NCBI GenBank assembly: GCA_040901445.1
Contig: JBBDYQ010000017.1
Span: 1 to 51,745 of the forward strand
From: Thermoleophilaceae bacterium
GTDB taxonomy: Bacteria > Actinomycetota > Thermoleophilia > Solirubrobacterales > Thermoleophilaceae
DNA length: 51,745 nucleotides
Direction: 5' to 3'
Below, in pieces: positions 1 through 8,202 of the stretch. Within the stretch, counting starts at the first letter, position 1, and every line of letters begins with the position of its first letter. The notes beneath the pieces were generated by a model, which saw only the letters and a program-made list of their open reading frames with translations, searched no databases and had not been told where the DNA came from. The position numbers and the translations under genes are program-made.

Positions 1-23
1 CAACGGATCAACACAATGAGTAG

Positions 24-497
24 TGCGACACCTACTCGCCCGGCACCGGCAAGACCCATCTGGCGATCGCGCTGGCGATCAAGGCCTGCCAGGCCGGCCA
101 CCGCGTCGCGTTCGCGACCGCCCAGCAATGGGTCGACCGCCTCGAGGCCGCCCAACACCGCAACGCGCTCGACGACGAACTCAAACGCCTCGAGCGCTAC
201 GAGCTCCTGATCGTCGACGAGATCGGCTACCTGCCGCTCGAACGCCAAGCCGCCAACCTGCTGTTTGCGCTCGTCGCCCGCCGCTACGAACGCGGCTCAA
301 TCGTCGTCACCAGCAACCGCGGTTTCGAGGCCTGGGGCGAGATCCTCGGCGACGCCATGGTCGCCGCCGCCCTCATCGACCGCCTCGTGCACCACGCCCA
401 CATGGTCACCCTCAAGGGCAAGAGCTACCGCCTCCGCGAGCGAGGCACCGGCGCCGCGCCCGCGGCTCAGGCTCCGGGCCTCCGGCCCTCCGCCTGA
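24..497 (+). pseudogene. istB: IS21-family helper ATPase (IstB) remnant, N-terminus missing
   Basis: An open frame runs from just after a stop at 21-23 to TGA at 495-497. It begins SPGTGKTHLAIALAIKA, the end of an IstB Walker A motif, and continues with LLIVDEIGYLPL (Walker B) and IVVTSNRGFEAWGE (sensor-like region), ending SYRLRERGTG. IstB proteins are AAA+ ATPases that help the IstA transposase of IS21 elements select targets. A normal IstB is about 250 residues; only about 153 recognisable residues remain and no start codon fits. The bases before about 38 do not read as IstB, so the break is either a real junction or an assembly break inside a repeated element at the contig start. No istA is present. 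Confidence 0.85.
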
Positions 498-517
498 CCC
501 GCGACACCAACCTCAGG

Positions 518-569
518 TGGCGCACTTTTCGCTTCCTGAAACTGGCGCACTATTCGGTTCCTGTTGACA
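518..569 (+). repeat. IS21-type right-end tandem repeats
   Basis: Two near-identical 21-bp units, 518-538 and 543-563, lie 25 bases apart and differ at two positions. They share TGGCGCACT-TTCG-TTCCTG. They follow the istB stop and lead to TTGACA at 564-569. Read from the other strand the end begins TGTCAACAGG, the TG...CA style of terminus known for IS21 elements, whose ends carry several transposase-binding repeats. I place the element end near 569. No matching left end is visible. Confidence 0.7.
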
Positions 570-697
570 CTACGTCGAGGAAGAGGCGGGAACAGAGATT
601 CTGGGCGTCGGCGGGTCGGGGCCGCCTGCTCCGCTCGGGACTGACCCACAGAAGGGAACGGCTCGGAGGGACCAGGCCGCACGGCACGGCGTTGATC

Positions 698-1734
698 TCA
701 GTCCTCGAGTCCGGGTAGCGCGACGCGGCGGACGGTCGCCGGGTTCGAGCGCCGCTCATGGCGTGGCGGCAGCTCCGGTAGCAGCATGGCCGTGCCGTCG
801 CCGTGGCGGATGTCGCTCTCAAGCGCGAAGAGGGTGCGGTCGCGCGCGGAGTAGCGCTCCTCGTGGCCGGCCTCGGTCCAGGCCGAGAGATGGCCGGTCA
901 GCTCGACATCGGCCGCGTGGATGAAGCGGCGCCTGTGGTCGGCGTCCTGGCAGACGAACACGACGAACGGGCAGCCGAGGTTGGTCGCCCGCCACCAGAC
1001 GGTCAGGAGCGTCTCGTAGCTCAAGAACTTGTCGTAGTTCTTGTCCACCCGGCGCGTCCGGTCGTACTCGACGAAGACCCGTACGCCATCGTCGGTCGCG
1101 GCGACGTCGAGCAGCGTATCGGGCTGCACCGGCCGGAAGTAGTCGTCGTCGATGTCGATGTCGATGTCGTGCCAGCCGCAGCTTCGGAGGATCGCCGTCG
1201 ACCGGCTCATGTAGGCGTCCTCGGCGCGCTTCTTGGGCGGCTCGAAGCGCGACTCGTCGGGGCCGGCCCAGTCCAGCAGGCGATCGCCGAGCAGCTGGCG
1301 GTAGCGCAACACCCACTCGTTCGCGCGCAGATCGTGGATCACGTAGCGGTAGTCGAAGATCGCCTCGCGACGGGGCGCGAACTTGAGGCCGGGCGGGAGC
1401 TCGCCGGTCTGCTGTGCGGCACGGAAGCCGTCGCGCGCCAAGCAGTAGGTCCACTGGTAGGAGCCGCGCAGCGTCTGCGGGCGGAACCGCTCGACGAACC
1501 CCGCCTCGAACAGCCGCGTCATCCGCCGGCGCACCGCGCGCAGGCCCTTGCCGTTCCACCACAGCTCGGCGATTGGCCCGTCGTGAGGAAGCGGTAGCGG
1601 GCCAGCGCGACCAGCATCTCGAGGTCGCGCGGCTGGAGCGCGCATCCGGTGCTCTTCGTCCCCCGCTCGCCCCAACACAGCAGCTTCCCCTCGGCCAGGA
1701 GCAACTCCGCGTACGTGTCGAGCGCGGCGGTCAC
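698..1734 (-). pseudogene. Replication-relaxation family (Replic_Relax) protein, frameshifted
   Basis: The N-terminal part starts at ATG 1734 (MTAALDTYAELLLAEGKLL) and contains LQPRDLEMLVALARYRFLTTGQ, a winged-helix start typical of the Replic_Relax family of plasmid and integrative-element proteins. The frame breaks near 1575 and resumes as IAELWWNGKGLRAVRRRMTRLFEAGF in the next frame, running to TGA at 698-700. The reading CCAATC instead of an expected CAGATC suggests loss of one base. The C-terminal half contains a nuclease-like stretch (FVEYDRTRR, VWWRATNLGCPFVVFVCQD). Its start overlaps the end of the upstream integrase by 4 bases, as in an operon. A 402-residue frame running from 1906 to 698 is a chimera of the integrase tail and this gene. 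It could be a sequencing error, but neighbouring genes are broken too. Confidence 0.75.
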
Positions 1735-2870
1735 GCGACGTCGAACAGGCTAGCTGCTGGGCGCGGACGCGCAACTCCTCGCGCGCCACTCGGATGCGGT
1801 CTGCGGCGCTGATGCGGTCGGCCGGGTCGAACTCCTCGAACACGTGCGCGTACGTGTCGAGCGCCATCTTCGGCGAGTGACCGGCCTGGCGCGCGACCTC
1901 GACCACGTTTGCGGCCCTCGGCGATGAGCAGCGACACGAACGAGTGGCGCAGGTCGTACGGGCGCGGTCGCTCCACCCCTGCCGCGCTGCCCGCCGGCGT
2001 GTAGCTGCGCCGGCGCCAGTTCTGGTACGCCGTCAGTGTCCACGGGCGGCCATCGTGACCCGGGAACACGAGCGCCCCGCCTCCGGGCGGCCGGCATGCA
2101 GCCGCCACTCAGCGAGATCGTGCGCGAGCGGCGCGAGGAGCGCGACTGTGCGCCTCCGGCGGGTCTTGGTGTCCGCGATCTCGCCGAGCGAGACCGCGCC
2201 CTCCACAAGCAGCGTGCGCTCGCGCACCCGCGCCCACGTGAGCGCGAGCGCCTCGCCGGGACGAAGCCCCGCGTAGGCGAGAACCGAGACGAGCGTGGCA
2301 TCGCGGATCAGATCGCGGCGGAGCAGCCAGTGACGGATCGCCTCGACCGTCTCGGGAGGAAGCGGGGTCACGGCCCGCGCGCGGCCCGTCGGGGGCTTCG
2401 GGACCGCCCGCACCGGGTTCGTCGTGAGCCGTCCCCACTCGCACGCGCGCTGGAGCACTCCCTGGAGCAGCGTCAGCGCCTTGCGAACGGACACGCGACC
2501 GACGCCTGCGGCCTCGAGCTCCAGCCGGAACCGGTTGAGGACCTCCGGCGTCAGCTCGCGCAGGGCAAGCGCGCCGAGCCGCGGGAGGATGTGCGTGTCC
2601 CACACGACCGCGTACACCTGGAGCGTCGACGGTGCGAGGTTCGGCTCCGCGTACAGCCGCCACCACTCCTCGCCGAGCTCCCAGAGCGGGTGCTTGCCCG
2701 CGTCGAGCAGCGCGATCTTCGCCGGTGCGCTTGCGGCGCCTGATCTCGGCGTCGAAGACCTCGGCGTCGCGCTTCCGGCCGAGCACCTTCAACCGGTTAC
2801 GCCCGCCCTGGCGCCAGCGCACCCGCCAGACGACGGCCCCGTCGCTCCGGACGACGCGCTCGACGCTCAC
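1731..2870 (-). pseudogene. int: Tyrosine recombinase (phage/ICE-type integrase), multiply frameshifted
   Basis: Pieces of one integrase lie in three frames. The N-terminal arm-binding part (VVWRVRWRQGGRNRLKVLG) starts at GTG 2870. The core-binding and early catalytic part includes VYAVVWDTHILPRLGAL and LVSVLAYAGLRPGEALALTW, carrying the first catalytic Arg. The last part has RPYDLRHSFVSLLIAEG (H-x-x-R) and then GHSPKMALDTYAHV with the Tyr nucleophile. Reading frame is lost near 2715 (extra A in GCGAAGATC), near 2083 (missing G), near 1915 (extra A in CGCAAACG) and probably near 1755, before a tail SLFDVA that stops at 1731. All catalytic motifs survive, so decay is recent or the indels are errors. 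The gene lies on the 3' side of tRNA-Ile, the usual arrangement for an integrated element. Confidence 0.85.
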
Positions 2871-3102
2871 CCTGCGCCGTCCTCGTTTGGACTCGCCTCA
2901 AGCAGGCGGCGGAAGCTGCCCTGCGGCGACGGCGCCAGCCGCGGCGCCGTCTCCACCGATGCGGCGCGCTCGGGAGTCACCGTCGAGCGCTCGGCCCAGT
3001 CCTCGAACGCCGGGCGCGGTAGATCGCCCTCGTCGAGAGGCCGGCCAGCGCCGCGGCCTCCCTCGGGAGCAGGAACATCGGCTCTCGCTCGCCCGGATGC
3101 AT
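2867..3102 (-). pseudogene. xis: Excisionase-like MerR/HTH_17 protein with internal loss
   Basis: From ATG 3102 the frame reads MHPGEREPMFLLPREAAALAGLSTRAIYRA with a line break in homology after YRA. This is the first helix-turn-helix of small excisionases (Pfam HTH_17 style). The typical wing and the next 20-25 residues are absent. The adjacent frame then continues RPAFEDWAERSTV, which resembles the end of such domains, and runs to a TGA at 2867-2869. That stop overlaps the integrase GTG start (GTGA). The damage here looks like a small deletion plus frame change, not a single-base slip. ATG 3078 is another possible start. Confidence 0.6.
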
Positions 3103-3300
3103 CGATCCTCTGGTGGGAAGGAGGCGCGAGCGGCCAAAGTGACCCCCCACGGACTCCACCTGTAAGGACGGGCGAGCGCCGAAACTGGCCCGTGCCACAC
3201 CCGAGGTGCGCCGGCGCGGCGCTTCGGATGTGTACCCGTTTGGTACCTCTCCGCAGGGCGGTCGCGAAGCGCGAAAGGCAAAAGCCCTGCAAACCACCAG

Positions 3301-3374
<74 letters not shown>

Positions 3375-3384
3375 TCGGCGGCCG

Positions 3385-3390
3385 ATTGTA
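3385..3390 (-). promoter_or_regulatory. Candidate -10 box for tRNA-Ile
   Basis: On the minus strand TACAAT lies 10 bases before the first base of the tRNA, a good match to the TANNNT -10 consensus in an otherwise very GC-rich spacer. No TTGACA-like -35 is visible at the usual distance. Confidence 0.45.
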
Positions 3391-3430
3391 GCGGCGGTCC
3401 CCGGGCGTGGCCGCGGGCCGCAGCGGGCGC

Positions 3431-4315
3431 TCAGGCGGCCCGCAGACGGCGGGCCAGCTCGACCGCCTCGGCAAGGTCGTCGAGCTCGAGCTCGACCCTG
3501 AAGCGGCTGCCGCGGGGCTTGACCCGGACGTCGCGCCCGAGCGCCGACGACAGCGCATCCTCGGCCGTGGCGAGCGCCTCGGCGAGGTCCGGGTGCAGCT
3601 CGCCCTTGGGCGGGCGGGCGGCCGGCCCCTCCTTCGCGAGCTTGGCCCGGCGCTCGGTCTCGCGCACCGACCAGCCGTCGCGCAGCGCGCGCTCGGCCAG
3701 CCGGCGGCGGGCGTCGTGGTCGGGGCACTCGAGGATGGCGCGGCCGTGCGCCTCGCTGAGCGCGCCCGTCTCGATCGACTCCAGCACGGCGTCTGGCAGG
3801 TTGAGGATGCGGATTAGGTTGGAGAGCCGCGGGCGGCTGCGGCCCAGCCGGCGGGCCAGCTCCTCCTTGGTCACGCCGAGGTCCTCCACCAGCGTGGCGC
3901 ACGCGCGCGCCTCCTCCACCGGGTTGAGGTCCTCGCGCACGACGTTCTCGATGAGCGCCAGCTCCAGGCGCTCGGCGTCCGCGGTCTCGCGCACGATGGC
4001 CGGCACGGCATCGAGCCCGGCGATCCTCGACGCCCGCAGCCGGCGCTCGCCGGCGATCAGCTCGTAGCTGCCGTCCGCGAGCGGACGCACGACGATCGGC
4101 TGCAGCACGCCCCGGGCCTTGATCGACTCGGACAGCGCGACAAGCGCCTCCTTGTCGAAGTCGCGCCGCGGCTGGCGCTCGTTGGGCTTGACCAGGTCGA
4201 GCGGCAGCTCGCGCAGCGTGCCGTCCTCGCGGCTCGTGCGCGGCAGGATGGCCGAGAGCCCACGGCCCATGCCACGCGACTGGCCGGACTTGGCGACGGC
4301 GGCGGCTTCAGGCAC
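3431..4315 (-). CDS. parB: Chromosome-partitioning protein ParB
   Basis: ParB is a CTP-dependent DNA clamp that loads at parS and, with ParA, segregates the origin. The N-terminal tail contains GMGRGLSAIL, then RQPRRDFDKEALVALSESI. The ParB/Srx CTP-binding domain has the hallmark ELIAGERRLRA at roughly 80-92, followed by the LALIENVVREDLNPVEEA segment and the HTH (KEELARRLGRSRPRLSNLIRIL). The C-terminal dimerisation part includes FRVELELDDLAEAVELARRL. I start it at GTG 4315 because AAGGAGG (minus strand, 4331-4325) sits nine bases upstream and the gene then overlaps parA by 8 bases. An ATG at 4336 opens the frame further upstream but would overlap parA by 29 bases. Length is 294 residues, normal for the family. 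Confidence 0.95.
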   Translation of the reverse strand: MPEAAAVAKSGQSRGMGRGLSAILPRTSREDGTLRELPLDLVKPNERQPRRDFDKEALVALSESIKARGVLQPIVVRPLADGSYELIAGERRLRASRIAGLDAVPAIVRETADAERLELALIENVVREDLNPVEEARACATLVEDLGVTKEELARRLGRSRPRLSNLIRILNLPDAVLESIETGALSEAHGRAILECPDHDARRRLAERALRDGWSVRETERRAKLAKEGPAARPPKGELHPDLAEALATAEDALSSALGRDVRVKPRGSRFRVELELDDLAEAVELARRLRAA

Positions 4316-5066
4316 GACTCGCGACCTCCTTGGCAAGTTTCAGATAAGCCACGGACCCGCTCGAGCTGGGCGCGTGGTGGGTGACCGGCACGCCGAAGCT
4401 CGGCGCCTCGCCCACGCGCACGTTGCGCGGGATGACGGTGTCGAACACAAGCTCGGGGAAGTGCTCGCGGACCTCGCGCTCCACGTCCTGGGCGAGCCGG
4501 GTGCGGCCGTCGTGGAGGGTGAGGATCATGCCGGCGATCGTGAGCCGGGGGTTGAGCTCCCGCTTGACGAGGTCGAGCGTGTCGAGCAGGCCGGCGAGGC
4601 CCTCGAGCGCGAAGTACTCCGTCTGCACCGGGACGATGACCTTGTCCGCCGCCACCAGCGCGTTCACGGTGAGCGGGCCGAGCGACGGCGGGCAGTCGAG
4701 CAGGGTGAAGAGGTAGCGCTCGCGGACTCCGCGCAGGGCCTCGCGCATGCGCGTCTCCGAGCCCGCGATGCGCGGCAGCTCGACGTTGGCGCCGGCCAGG
4801 TCGGGCGTGGACGGGACGATCGAGAGCCGCGCCACGCCCGTCGGCCGAGCCACGTCCTCGAGCGACGCGTCGCCGCCCAGGCAGTCGTAGACGTTGGGCT
4901 CGGCGTCCTTGGGCATGCCCACCGCCACGGTGGCGTTGCACTGCGGGTCGAGGTCCACGAGCAGCGTCTCGTGGCCCGCCTCCGCGATGCAGGCGGCGAG
5001 GTTGACGGCGGTCGTGGTCTTCCCGACCCCGCCCTTCTGGTTCGCGATGGCGTAGACGGTCCCCAT
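4308..5066 (-). CDS. parA: Chromosome-partitioning ATPase ParA/Soj
   Basis: This is a Walker-type ATPase that binds DNA non-specifically as an ATP dimer and works with ParB to move origins apart. It starts MGTVYAIANQKGGVGKTTTA, the deviant Walker A motif with the signature Lys of the ParA/MinD family. It continues with LLVDLDPQCNAT (A' motif) and LLDCPPSLGPLT (Walker B). The length of 252 residues is typical of chromosomal Soj proteins without an N-terminal HTH. The ATG at 5066 is the only sensible start. It is followed directly by parB, and its upstream 127 bases separate it from rsmG, so it may have its own promoter. Confidence 0.96.
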   Translation of the reverse strand: MGTVYAIANQKGGVGKTTTAVNLAACIAEAGHETLLVDLDPQCNATVAVGMPKDAEPNVYDCLGGDASLEDVARPTGVARLSIVPSTPDLAGANVELPRIAGSETRMREALRGVRERYLFTLLDCPPSLGPLTVNALVAADKVIVPVQTEYFALEGLAGLLDTLDLVKRELNPRLTIAGMILTLHDGRTRLAQDVEREVREHFPELVFDTVIPRNVRVGEAPSFGVPVTHHAPSSSGSVAYLKLAKEVASRA

Positions 5067-5166
5067 GGGTCAGCTCCGACGGTAGCGAGGCGGACGGTCG
5101 GCACCGGGCCGCCTTCGATGGTTCGGCACCGAACGTCTACCTCCTGCGCAGGTCGAGGGTCGGACG

Positions 5167-5190
5167 CTTTCCCGGATGTTGCGGGAAAAG
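5167..5190 (-). terminator. Hairpin after rsmG (weak terminator candidate)
   Basis: CTTTCCCG (5167-5174) and CGGGAAAAG (5182-5190) form an inverted repeat with one bulge and a 7-nt loop, three bases beyond the rsmG stop. There is no T tract after it on the minus strand, so it could also be a protein-binding palindrome or processing site within the rpmH-to-parB unit. Confidence 0.35.
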
Positions 5191-5193
5191 CCG

Positions 5194-5886
5194 TCAGCCC
5201 AGCGGGCGCTTCGCGGCCATACCGGGCCGCCGGGGGAAGCGATCCGGCGTCGGCTTGACCTTCGAGTGGACGTGGAGGTGACGATCGCGCGCGCCCGGAA
5301 AGGGGCTCACGAGCCGCACCTGACCCGGCGAGAGGCCGAGCAGCGCTGCGGAGCGCTCGGCCGAGCGCTCCTGCTCCCGATCCCGGCGGCCCCTCCACGC
5401 CACGAGCGATCCGCCCTCGCGCAGCAGCGGCGCCGCGTACTCGAGCAGCACGGCGAGCGGCGCCACGGCCCGCGCCGTGACGGCGTCGTAGGCGCCGGCC
5501 CCGCCGGCCGCCGCGTGCTCCTCCGCGCGCGCGTGCACGGCATGCGCGTTCCCCAGCCCCGCCGCGGACGCCAGCCGCTCTATCACGCCGCACTTGCGTC
5601 CCGCGGACTCCACCAGGTCGACCTCCGCGCCCGGCAGGGCCACCGCCAGCGCCAGGCCGGGAAAGCCGGCGCCGGCGCCCACGTCGGCGATCCGCCGGGC
5701 GCCGCGCAGGCCCTCGATCTCGAGGCCGGAGAGGCTGTCGGCAAGATGCATGCGCACCGCCTCGTCCCGCCCGCGGATGGCGGTGTGCGGGTCGGGCTCG
5801 GCCTCCAGCGCATCCAGCAGCAGCGTGAGCTGCCGGCCTGCCCCGCCGGGAAGGCCGTAACGGCGGGTGAGCTCGGCGACGGTCAC
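5194..5886 (-). CDS. rsmG: 16S rRNA (guanine527-N7)-methyltransferase RsmG
   Basis: RsmG (GidB) methylates N7 of G527 in the 530 loop of 16S rRNA using S-adenosylmethionine. The Rossmann-fold methyltransferase core is visible: RIADVGAGAGFPGLALAVALPGAEVDLVE with the glycine-rich SAM loop at about 80-95, then AYDAVTARAVAPLAVLLEYAAPLLREGG. The preceding HLADSLSGL segment is the family's conserved N-terminal helix region. The length of 230 residues is usual. The start is GTG 5886 (MTVAELTRRYG). It lies between jag and parA in the same order as in many bacteria, where rsmG, parA and parB follow yidC and jag. Loss-of-function alleles in other bacteria give low-level streptomycin resistance. Confidence 0.93.
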   Translation of the reverse strand: MTVAELTRRYGLPGGAGRQLTLLLDALEAEPDPHTAIRGRDEAVRMHLADSLSGLEIEGLRGARRIADVGAGAGFPGLALAVALPGAEVDLVESAGRKCGVIERLASAAGLGNAHAVHARAEEHAAAGGAGAYDAVTARAVAPLAVLLEYAAPLLREGGSLVAWRGRRDREQERSAERSAALLGLSPGQVRLVSPFPGARDRHLHVHSKVKPTPDRFPRRPGMAAKRPLG

Positions 5887-5894
5887 GGGGGGAG

Positions 5895-5910
5895 CGTTCC
5901 CCGGGGAACG
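5895..5910. promoter_or_regulatory. Candidate divergent parS site (16-bp perfect palindrome)
   Basis: The sequence CGTTCCCCGGGGAACG is a perfect 16-bp palindrome in the 27-base rsmG-jag gap. Classical parS (TGTTTCACGTGAAACA) is also a 16-bp palindrome and often lies near parAB and rsmG. Ten of 16 positions agree, including the GTT...AAC edges and the central CG. No closer match to consensus parS was seen in the window. It may instead be a regulator operator or a strong hairpin; GC enrichment alone could explain the central part. Confidence 0.4.
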
Positions 5911-5913
5911 GCC

Positions 5914-6591
5914 TCAGGCCCGGACGGGCGTGACCACGAGCCGGCGATCGGGCTCGTCGCCCTCGCTGTGCGTGTCGACCTCGATCCGCTCGGCCAGGTA
6001 CTGGTGCACGATCTTGCGCTCGGGCGCCGCCATCGGCTCGAGCTCGACCGCGCGGCCGAACGAGAGAGCGTCCTCGACCGCCCGGTCCGCGGCGCGGCGC
6101 AGCGTCGCCTCTCGCCGCTCGCGATAGCCCGCGGCGTCAACCACCACGCGCTTGCGATCCTCCGACCCCAGGAAGGCCGCCCTCAGCGCCAGGTGCTGCA
6201 GCGCGTCGATCGTGGTGCCGTGCTTGCCGATCAGCAGCCCGAGCTCCTCGCCGTTCACGGTCGCGCGGATCTCCTCGGGGGTCTCCTCGATGTCCACGCT
6301 CGCCCGCAGGTCCAGCGCGCCCGACACCCGCGTCACCAGTGCCCGCACCCGCTCGGCGGGCTCGTCCGGGAGCTCCGAGGCCGCGGCCTCCCAGGCGTCG
6401 AGGTCCACGGTCCCGGCCACCCTGGCCGGCTGCCCCGCCGCCTCGTCGCCCTCGGCCACGACCTCGAACTCCACGGCGTCCGCGGTGAGCCCGGGAAAGC
6501 GGCGCTCGAGCTGCTTCATGGCCGCCCACTTGGCCTCGCCGAGCGTGCCCCCATCGGCCTCTGCCCGCGGATCGCGCTCCTGTCCAGCCAT
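5914..6591 (-). CDS. jag: Jag/KhpB-family RNA-binding protein (KH + R3H)
   Basis: This is an RNA-binding protein usually encoded next to yidC and implicated in cell elongation and division in Gram-positive bacteria. The N-terminal Jag_N domain is GTLGEAKWAAMKQLERRF (about 15-33). A KH domain carries the GLLIGKHGTTIDALQHL motif (about 118-134, with the GxxG loop as GKHG). The C-terminal R3H domain has MAAPERKIVHQYLAE followed by DRRLVVTPV. The length of 225 residues is normal for Jag. The ATG at 6591 lies 6 bases after the yidC stop, so the two are probably co-transcribed and translationally close. The middle part between Jag_N and KH is rich in Glu and Asp and likely flexible. Confidence 0.9.
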   Translation of the reverse strand: MAGQERDPRAEADGGTLGEAKWAAMKQLERRFPGLTADAVEFEVVAEGDEAAGQPARVAGTVDLDAWEAAASELPDEPAERVRALVTRVSGALDLRASVDIEETPEEIRATVNGEELGLLIGKHGTTIDALQHLALRAAFLGSEDRKRVVVDAAGYRERREATLRRAADRAVEDALSFGRAVELEPMAAPERKIVHQYLAERIEVDTHSEGDEPDRRLVVTPVRA

Positions 6592-6597
6592 CGCCGG

Positions 6598-7422
6598 CTA
6601 CCGTCGCCTGCCCGAGCGCTTCTTCTTCTTGCGCGGCGATCGCGGCGGAGCCTTCTGGGGCCCCCCGTTCCCACCGCCTCCGCCCGCCTGGGCGGCAGCC
6701 GCGGCCGGCTTTCCGCGCGCCGGCTTCGAGCTGCCGGCGGCGACGGCGTCCTTCACCACCTCCGGCTTCGGATAGAGCTTGCGCACCAGCAGCTGCTGCC
6801 CGATCGTCCACACGTTCGTCGTGATCCAGTAGACGATCAGGCCCGCCTCGAAGTTGATGATGAAGATGACGAAGACGAACGGCAGCGACAGCATGATCAT
6901 CCGCTGCGTCTTGTCCGCGCTGATGGCCGTGATGAGGCTGGCGCCGAGCTGCGTGGCGACGTAGAGGACGATCAGCGTGATCAGCACGCCGGGGTCGCCC
7001 GTCACGGGCTCGGCCAGGTGGTCGATGAAGAGGAAGCTCTCCTCGCCGCGGATGTCGTTCTGGAAGTTGTCGCCGCGGAGCAGGTAGAAGAGCGCGATGA
7101 AGAAGGGGAGCTGGAGGAGGAGGGGCAGGCAGGAGGAGAGCGGATTGACCTTGTTCTCCTGGTAGAAGCGCATCATCTCCTGGTTCATGCGCTGCCGGTC
7201 GTCCTTGTAGCGCTCCTGGATCTTCTTCATCTCCGGCTGGAGCACCTGGAGCGCCTGCATCGACTTCACCTGCTTGAACGTCAGCGGCAGGATGAAGAGA
7301 CGGACGCAGACGGTGAGCATGATGATGGCGGCGCCCCAGCTGAAGCCCACGTCGTCGTGCCAGAACTTGAGCACGACCTCGGCGACGTCGATGAGCGGCT
7401 GGAGGACGTTGGCGATGATCAT
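6598..7422 (-). CDS. yidC: Membrane protein insertase YidC/Oxa1
   Basis: YidC inserts and folds proteins in the cytoplasmic membrane, alone or with SecYEG. The protein starts [24 protein letters not shown], followed by the first core helix ([20 protein letters not shown], whose Arg is the conserved groove residue). The coiled-coil hairpin is [24 protein letters not shown]. Further helices include [37 protein letters not shown] and [21 protein letters not shown]. The C-terminal tail is basic ([13 protein letters not shown]), as expected for ribosome contact. I use ATG 7422, which overlaps yidD by 4 bases; the frame stays open further upstream but that part is non-homologous. It lacks the periplasmic P1 domain of Gram-negative YidC, as usual in Gram-positives. 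Confidence 0.95.
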   Translation of the reverse strand: MIIANVLQPLIDVAEVVLKFWHDDVGFSWGAAIIMLTVCVRLFILPLTFKQVKSMQALQVLQPEMKKIQERYKDDRQRMNQEMMRFYQENKVNPLSSCLPLLLQLPFFIALFYLLRGDNFQNDIRGEESFLFIDHLAEPVTGDPGVLITLIVLYVATQLGASLITAISADKTQRMIMLSLPFVFVIFIINFEAGLIVYWITTNVWTIGQQLLVRKLYPKPEVVKDAVAAGSSKPARGKPAAAAAQAGGGGGNGGPQKAPPRSPRKKKKRSGRRR

Positions 7423-7682
7423 CGGGCTGGGCGTGTGCGCGGGGGCGTGCGGAAGACGGTCTGCTGCTCGACGGGATCGACCCCGCCATGGCTCCACGGG
7501 TTGCAGCGCAGAACTCGCCAGGCGGCCAGGACGAGGCCTCGCGCGACCCCGTAGGAGCGGATGGACTGCACCGCGTACTCCGAGCAGCTCGGATAGTACT
7601 TGCACCGCGACGGCATGGCGGGGGAGATCACCCGCTGGTAGAGGCGAATCGGCGCCAGGAACACGCTGCGCAGCGCCCTCAT
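7419..7682 (-). CDS. yidD: Membrane protein insertion efficiency factor YidD
   Basis: This small protein aids YidC-dependent membrane insertion. It is 87 residues and carries the family signature: [11 protein letters not shown] in the form [20 protein letters not shown], then [16 protein letters not shown] and the ending [12 protein letters not shown]. The three conserved cysteines (in [11 protein letters not shown] and CNPW) are present. It lies between rnpA and yidC, overlapping each by 4 bases, the classical order rpmH-rnpA-yidD-yidC. The N-terminus is weakly amphipathic and there is no signal peptide, fitting a peripheral membrane protein. Confidence 0.95.
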   Translation of the reverse strand: MRALRSVFLAPIRLYQRVISPAMPSRCKYYPSCSEYAVQSIRSYGVARGLVLAAWRVLRCNPWSHGGVDPVEQQTVFRTPPRTRPAR

Positions 7683-8065
7683 GCCGCCTCCCCCGCCGTG
7701 AGCCCCGCTTCGGCGAGCAGGTCGGCGAGCGCCTCGGCGACGCCGGCCTCTCCGCGCTCGTCCGCGAGCTTCGCCGCGTCCGGGCGCGCCACCAGCACGA
7801 AGTCGTACCCCTCGGGCAGGCCGCCCGCGGCCGACCAGAACGCCTCCCGCAGCAGCCGCTTCATGCGGTTGCGCTCCACCGCCCCGCCAACCCTGCGGCC
7901 AACCGAGACGCCGAGTCTGGCGTCGGCGTCGGCGTCCGCCCGCGGGAAGGCGTACACGACGAGATAGCGGCTTGCGTGGGAGCGCCCTTCGCGGTACACG
8001 CGGTCGAACTCGGCGCTCCGCGACAGGCGCCTGCGCTTGCCGCGCCGGTCGCGCCCGCCGGCCAC
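7679..8065 (-). CDS. rnpA: Ribonuclease P protein component
   Basis: RnpA is the protein subunit of RNase P, which removes 5' leaders from pre-tRNAs. The conserved N-terminal [16 protein letters not shown] is followed by the RNA-binding signature [20 protein letters not shown], which matches the RNR motif of the family. The start is chosen as GTG 8065, two bases after the rpmH stop. This gives 128 residues and places about 13 residues before RLSRS, as usual. The frame stays open far upstream into rpmH and beyond, but that sequence is a shadow. No strong Shine-Dalgarno precedes the GTG, so translation may be coupled to rpm[11 protein letters not shown] stretch near 43-51 is a small local repeat. 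Confidence 0.93.
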   Translation of the reverse strand: MAGGRDRRGKRRRLSRSAEFDRVYREGRSHASRYLVVYAFPRADADADARLGVSVGRRVGGAVERNRMKRLLREAFWSAAGGLPEGYDFVLVARPDAAKLADERGEAGVAEALADLLAEAGLTAGEAA

Positions 8066-8067
8066 GC

Positions 8068-8202
8068 CTACGGGGTGAGGCGCTTGCGCCCCTTGCGGCG
8101 CTTGCGCTTGAGCGTGAGCCGGCCCGCGCGCGTGCCCATACGGGCCCGGAACCCGTGGGTGCGAGCCCGCTTGCGCTTCTTGGGCTGGTAGGTGCGCTTC
8201 AT
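8068..8202 (-). CDS. rpmH: 50S ribosomal protein L34
   Basis: A 44-residue basic protein, [20 protein letters not shown] onward, with the invariant L34 features: MKRTYQP start, the R-x-HGFR-R centre and the [11 protein letters not shown] end. L34 is a small 50S subunit protein near the exit tunnel. It is the first gene of the minus-strand unit that continues into rnpA and is divergent from dnaA, the usual arrangement around bacterial origins. Confidence 0.98.
   Translation of the reverse strand: MKRTYQPKKRKRARTHGFRARMGTRAGRLTLKRKRRKGRKRLTP

Noticed and set aside
698-1906. A single 402-codon minus-strand gene
   Set aside because: It joins the integrase tail to the Replic_Relax C-terminus in a shared frame; each half belongs to a different broken gene.
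3285-3295. A fourth copy of the 80-nt element starting at CTGCAAACC near tRNA-Ile
   Set aside because: The edge motif is there, but no GGTTT lies 80 nt away and no CGTCCT motifs occur at the expected offsets.
5167-5190. A second parS candidate
   Set aside because: The arms are unequal, there is a 7-nt spacer, and it follows the rsmG stop, so a hairpin is the simpler reading.
5176-7554. A 792-codon plus-strand open frame opposite rsmG, jag and yidC
   Set aside because: It is antisense to clearly homologous genes and its residue make-up (long Arg/His/Leu-rich stretches) is that of a high-GC shadow frame.
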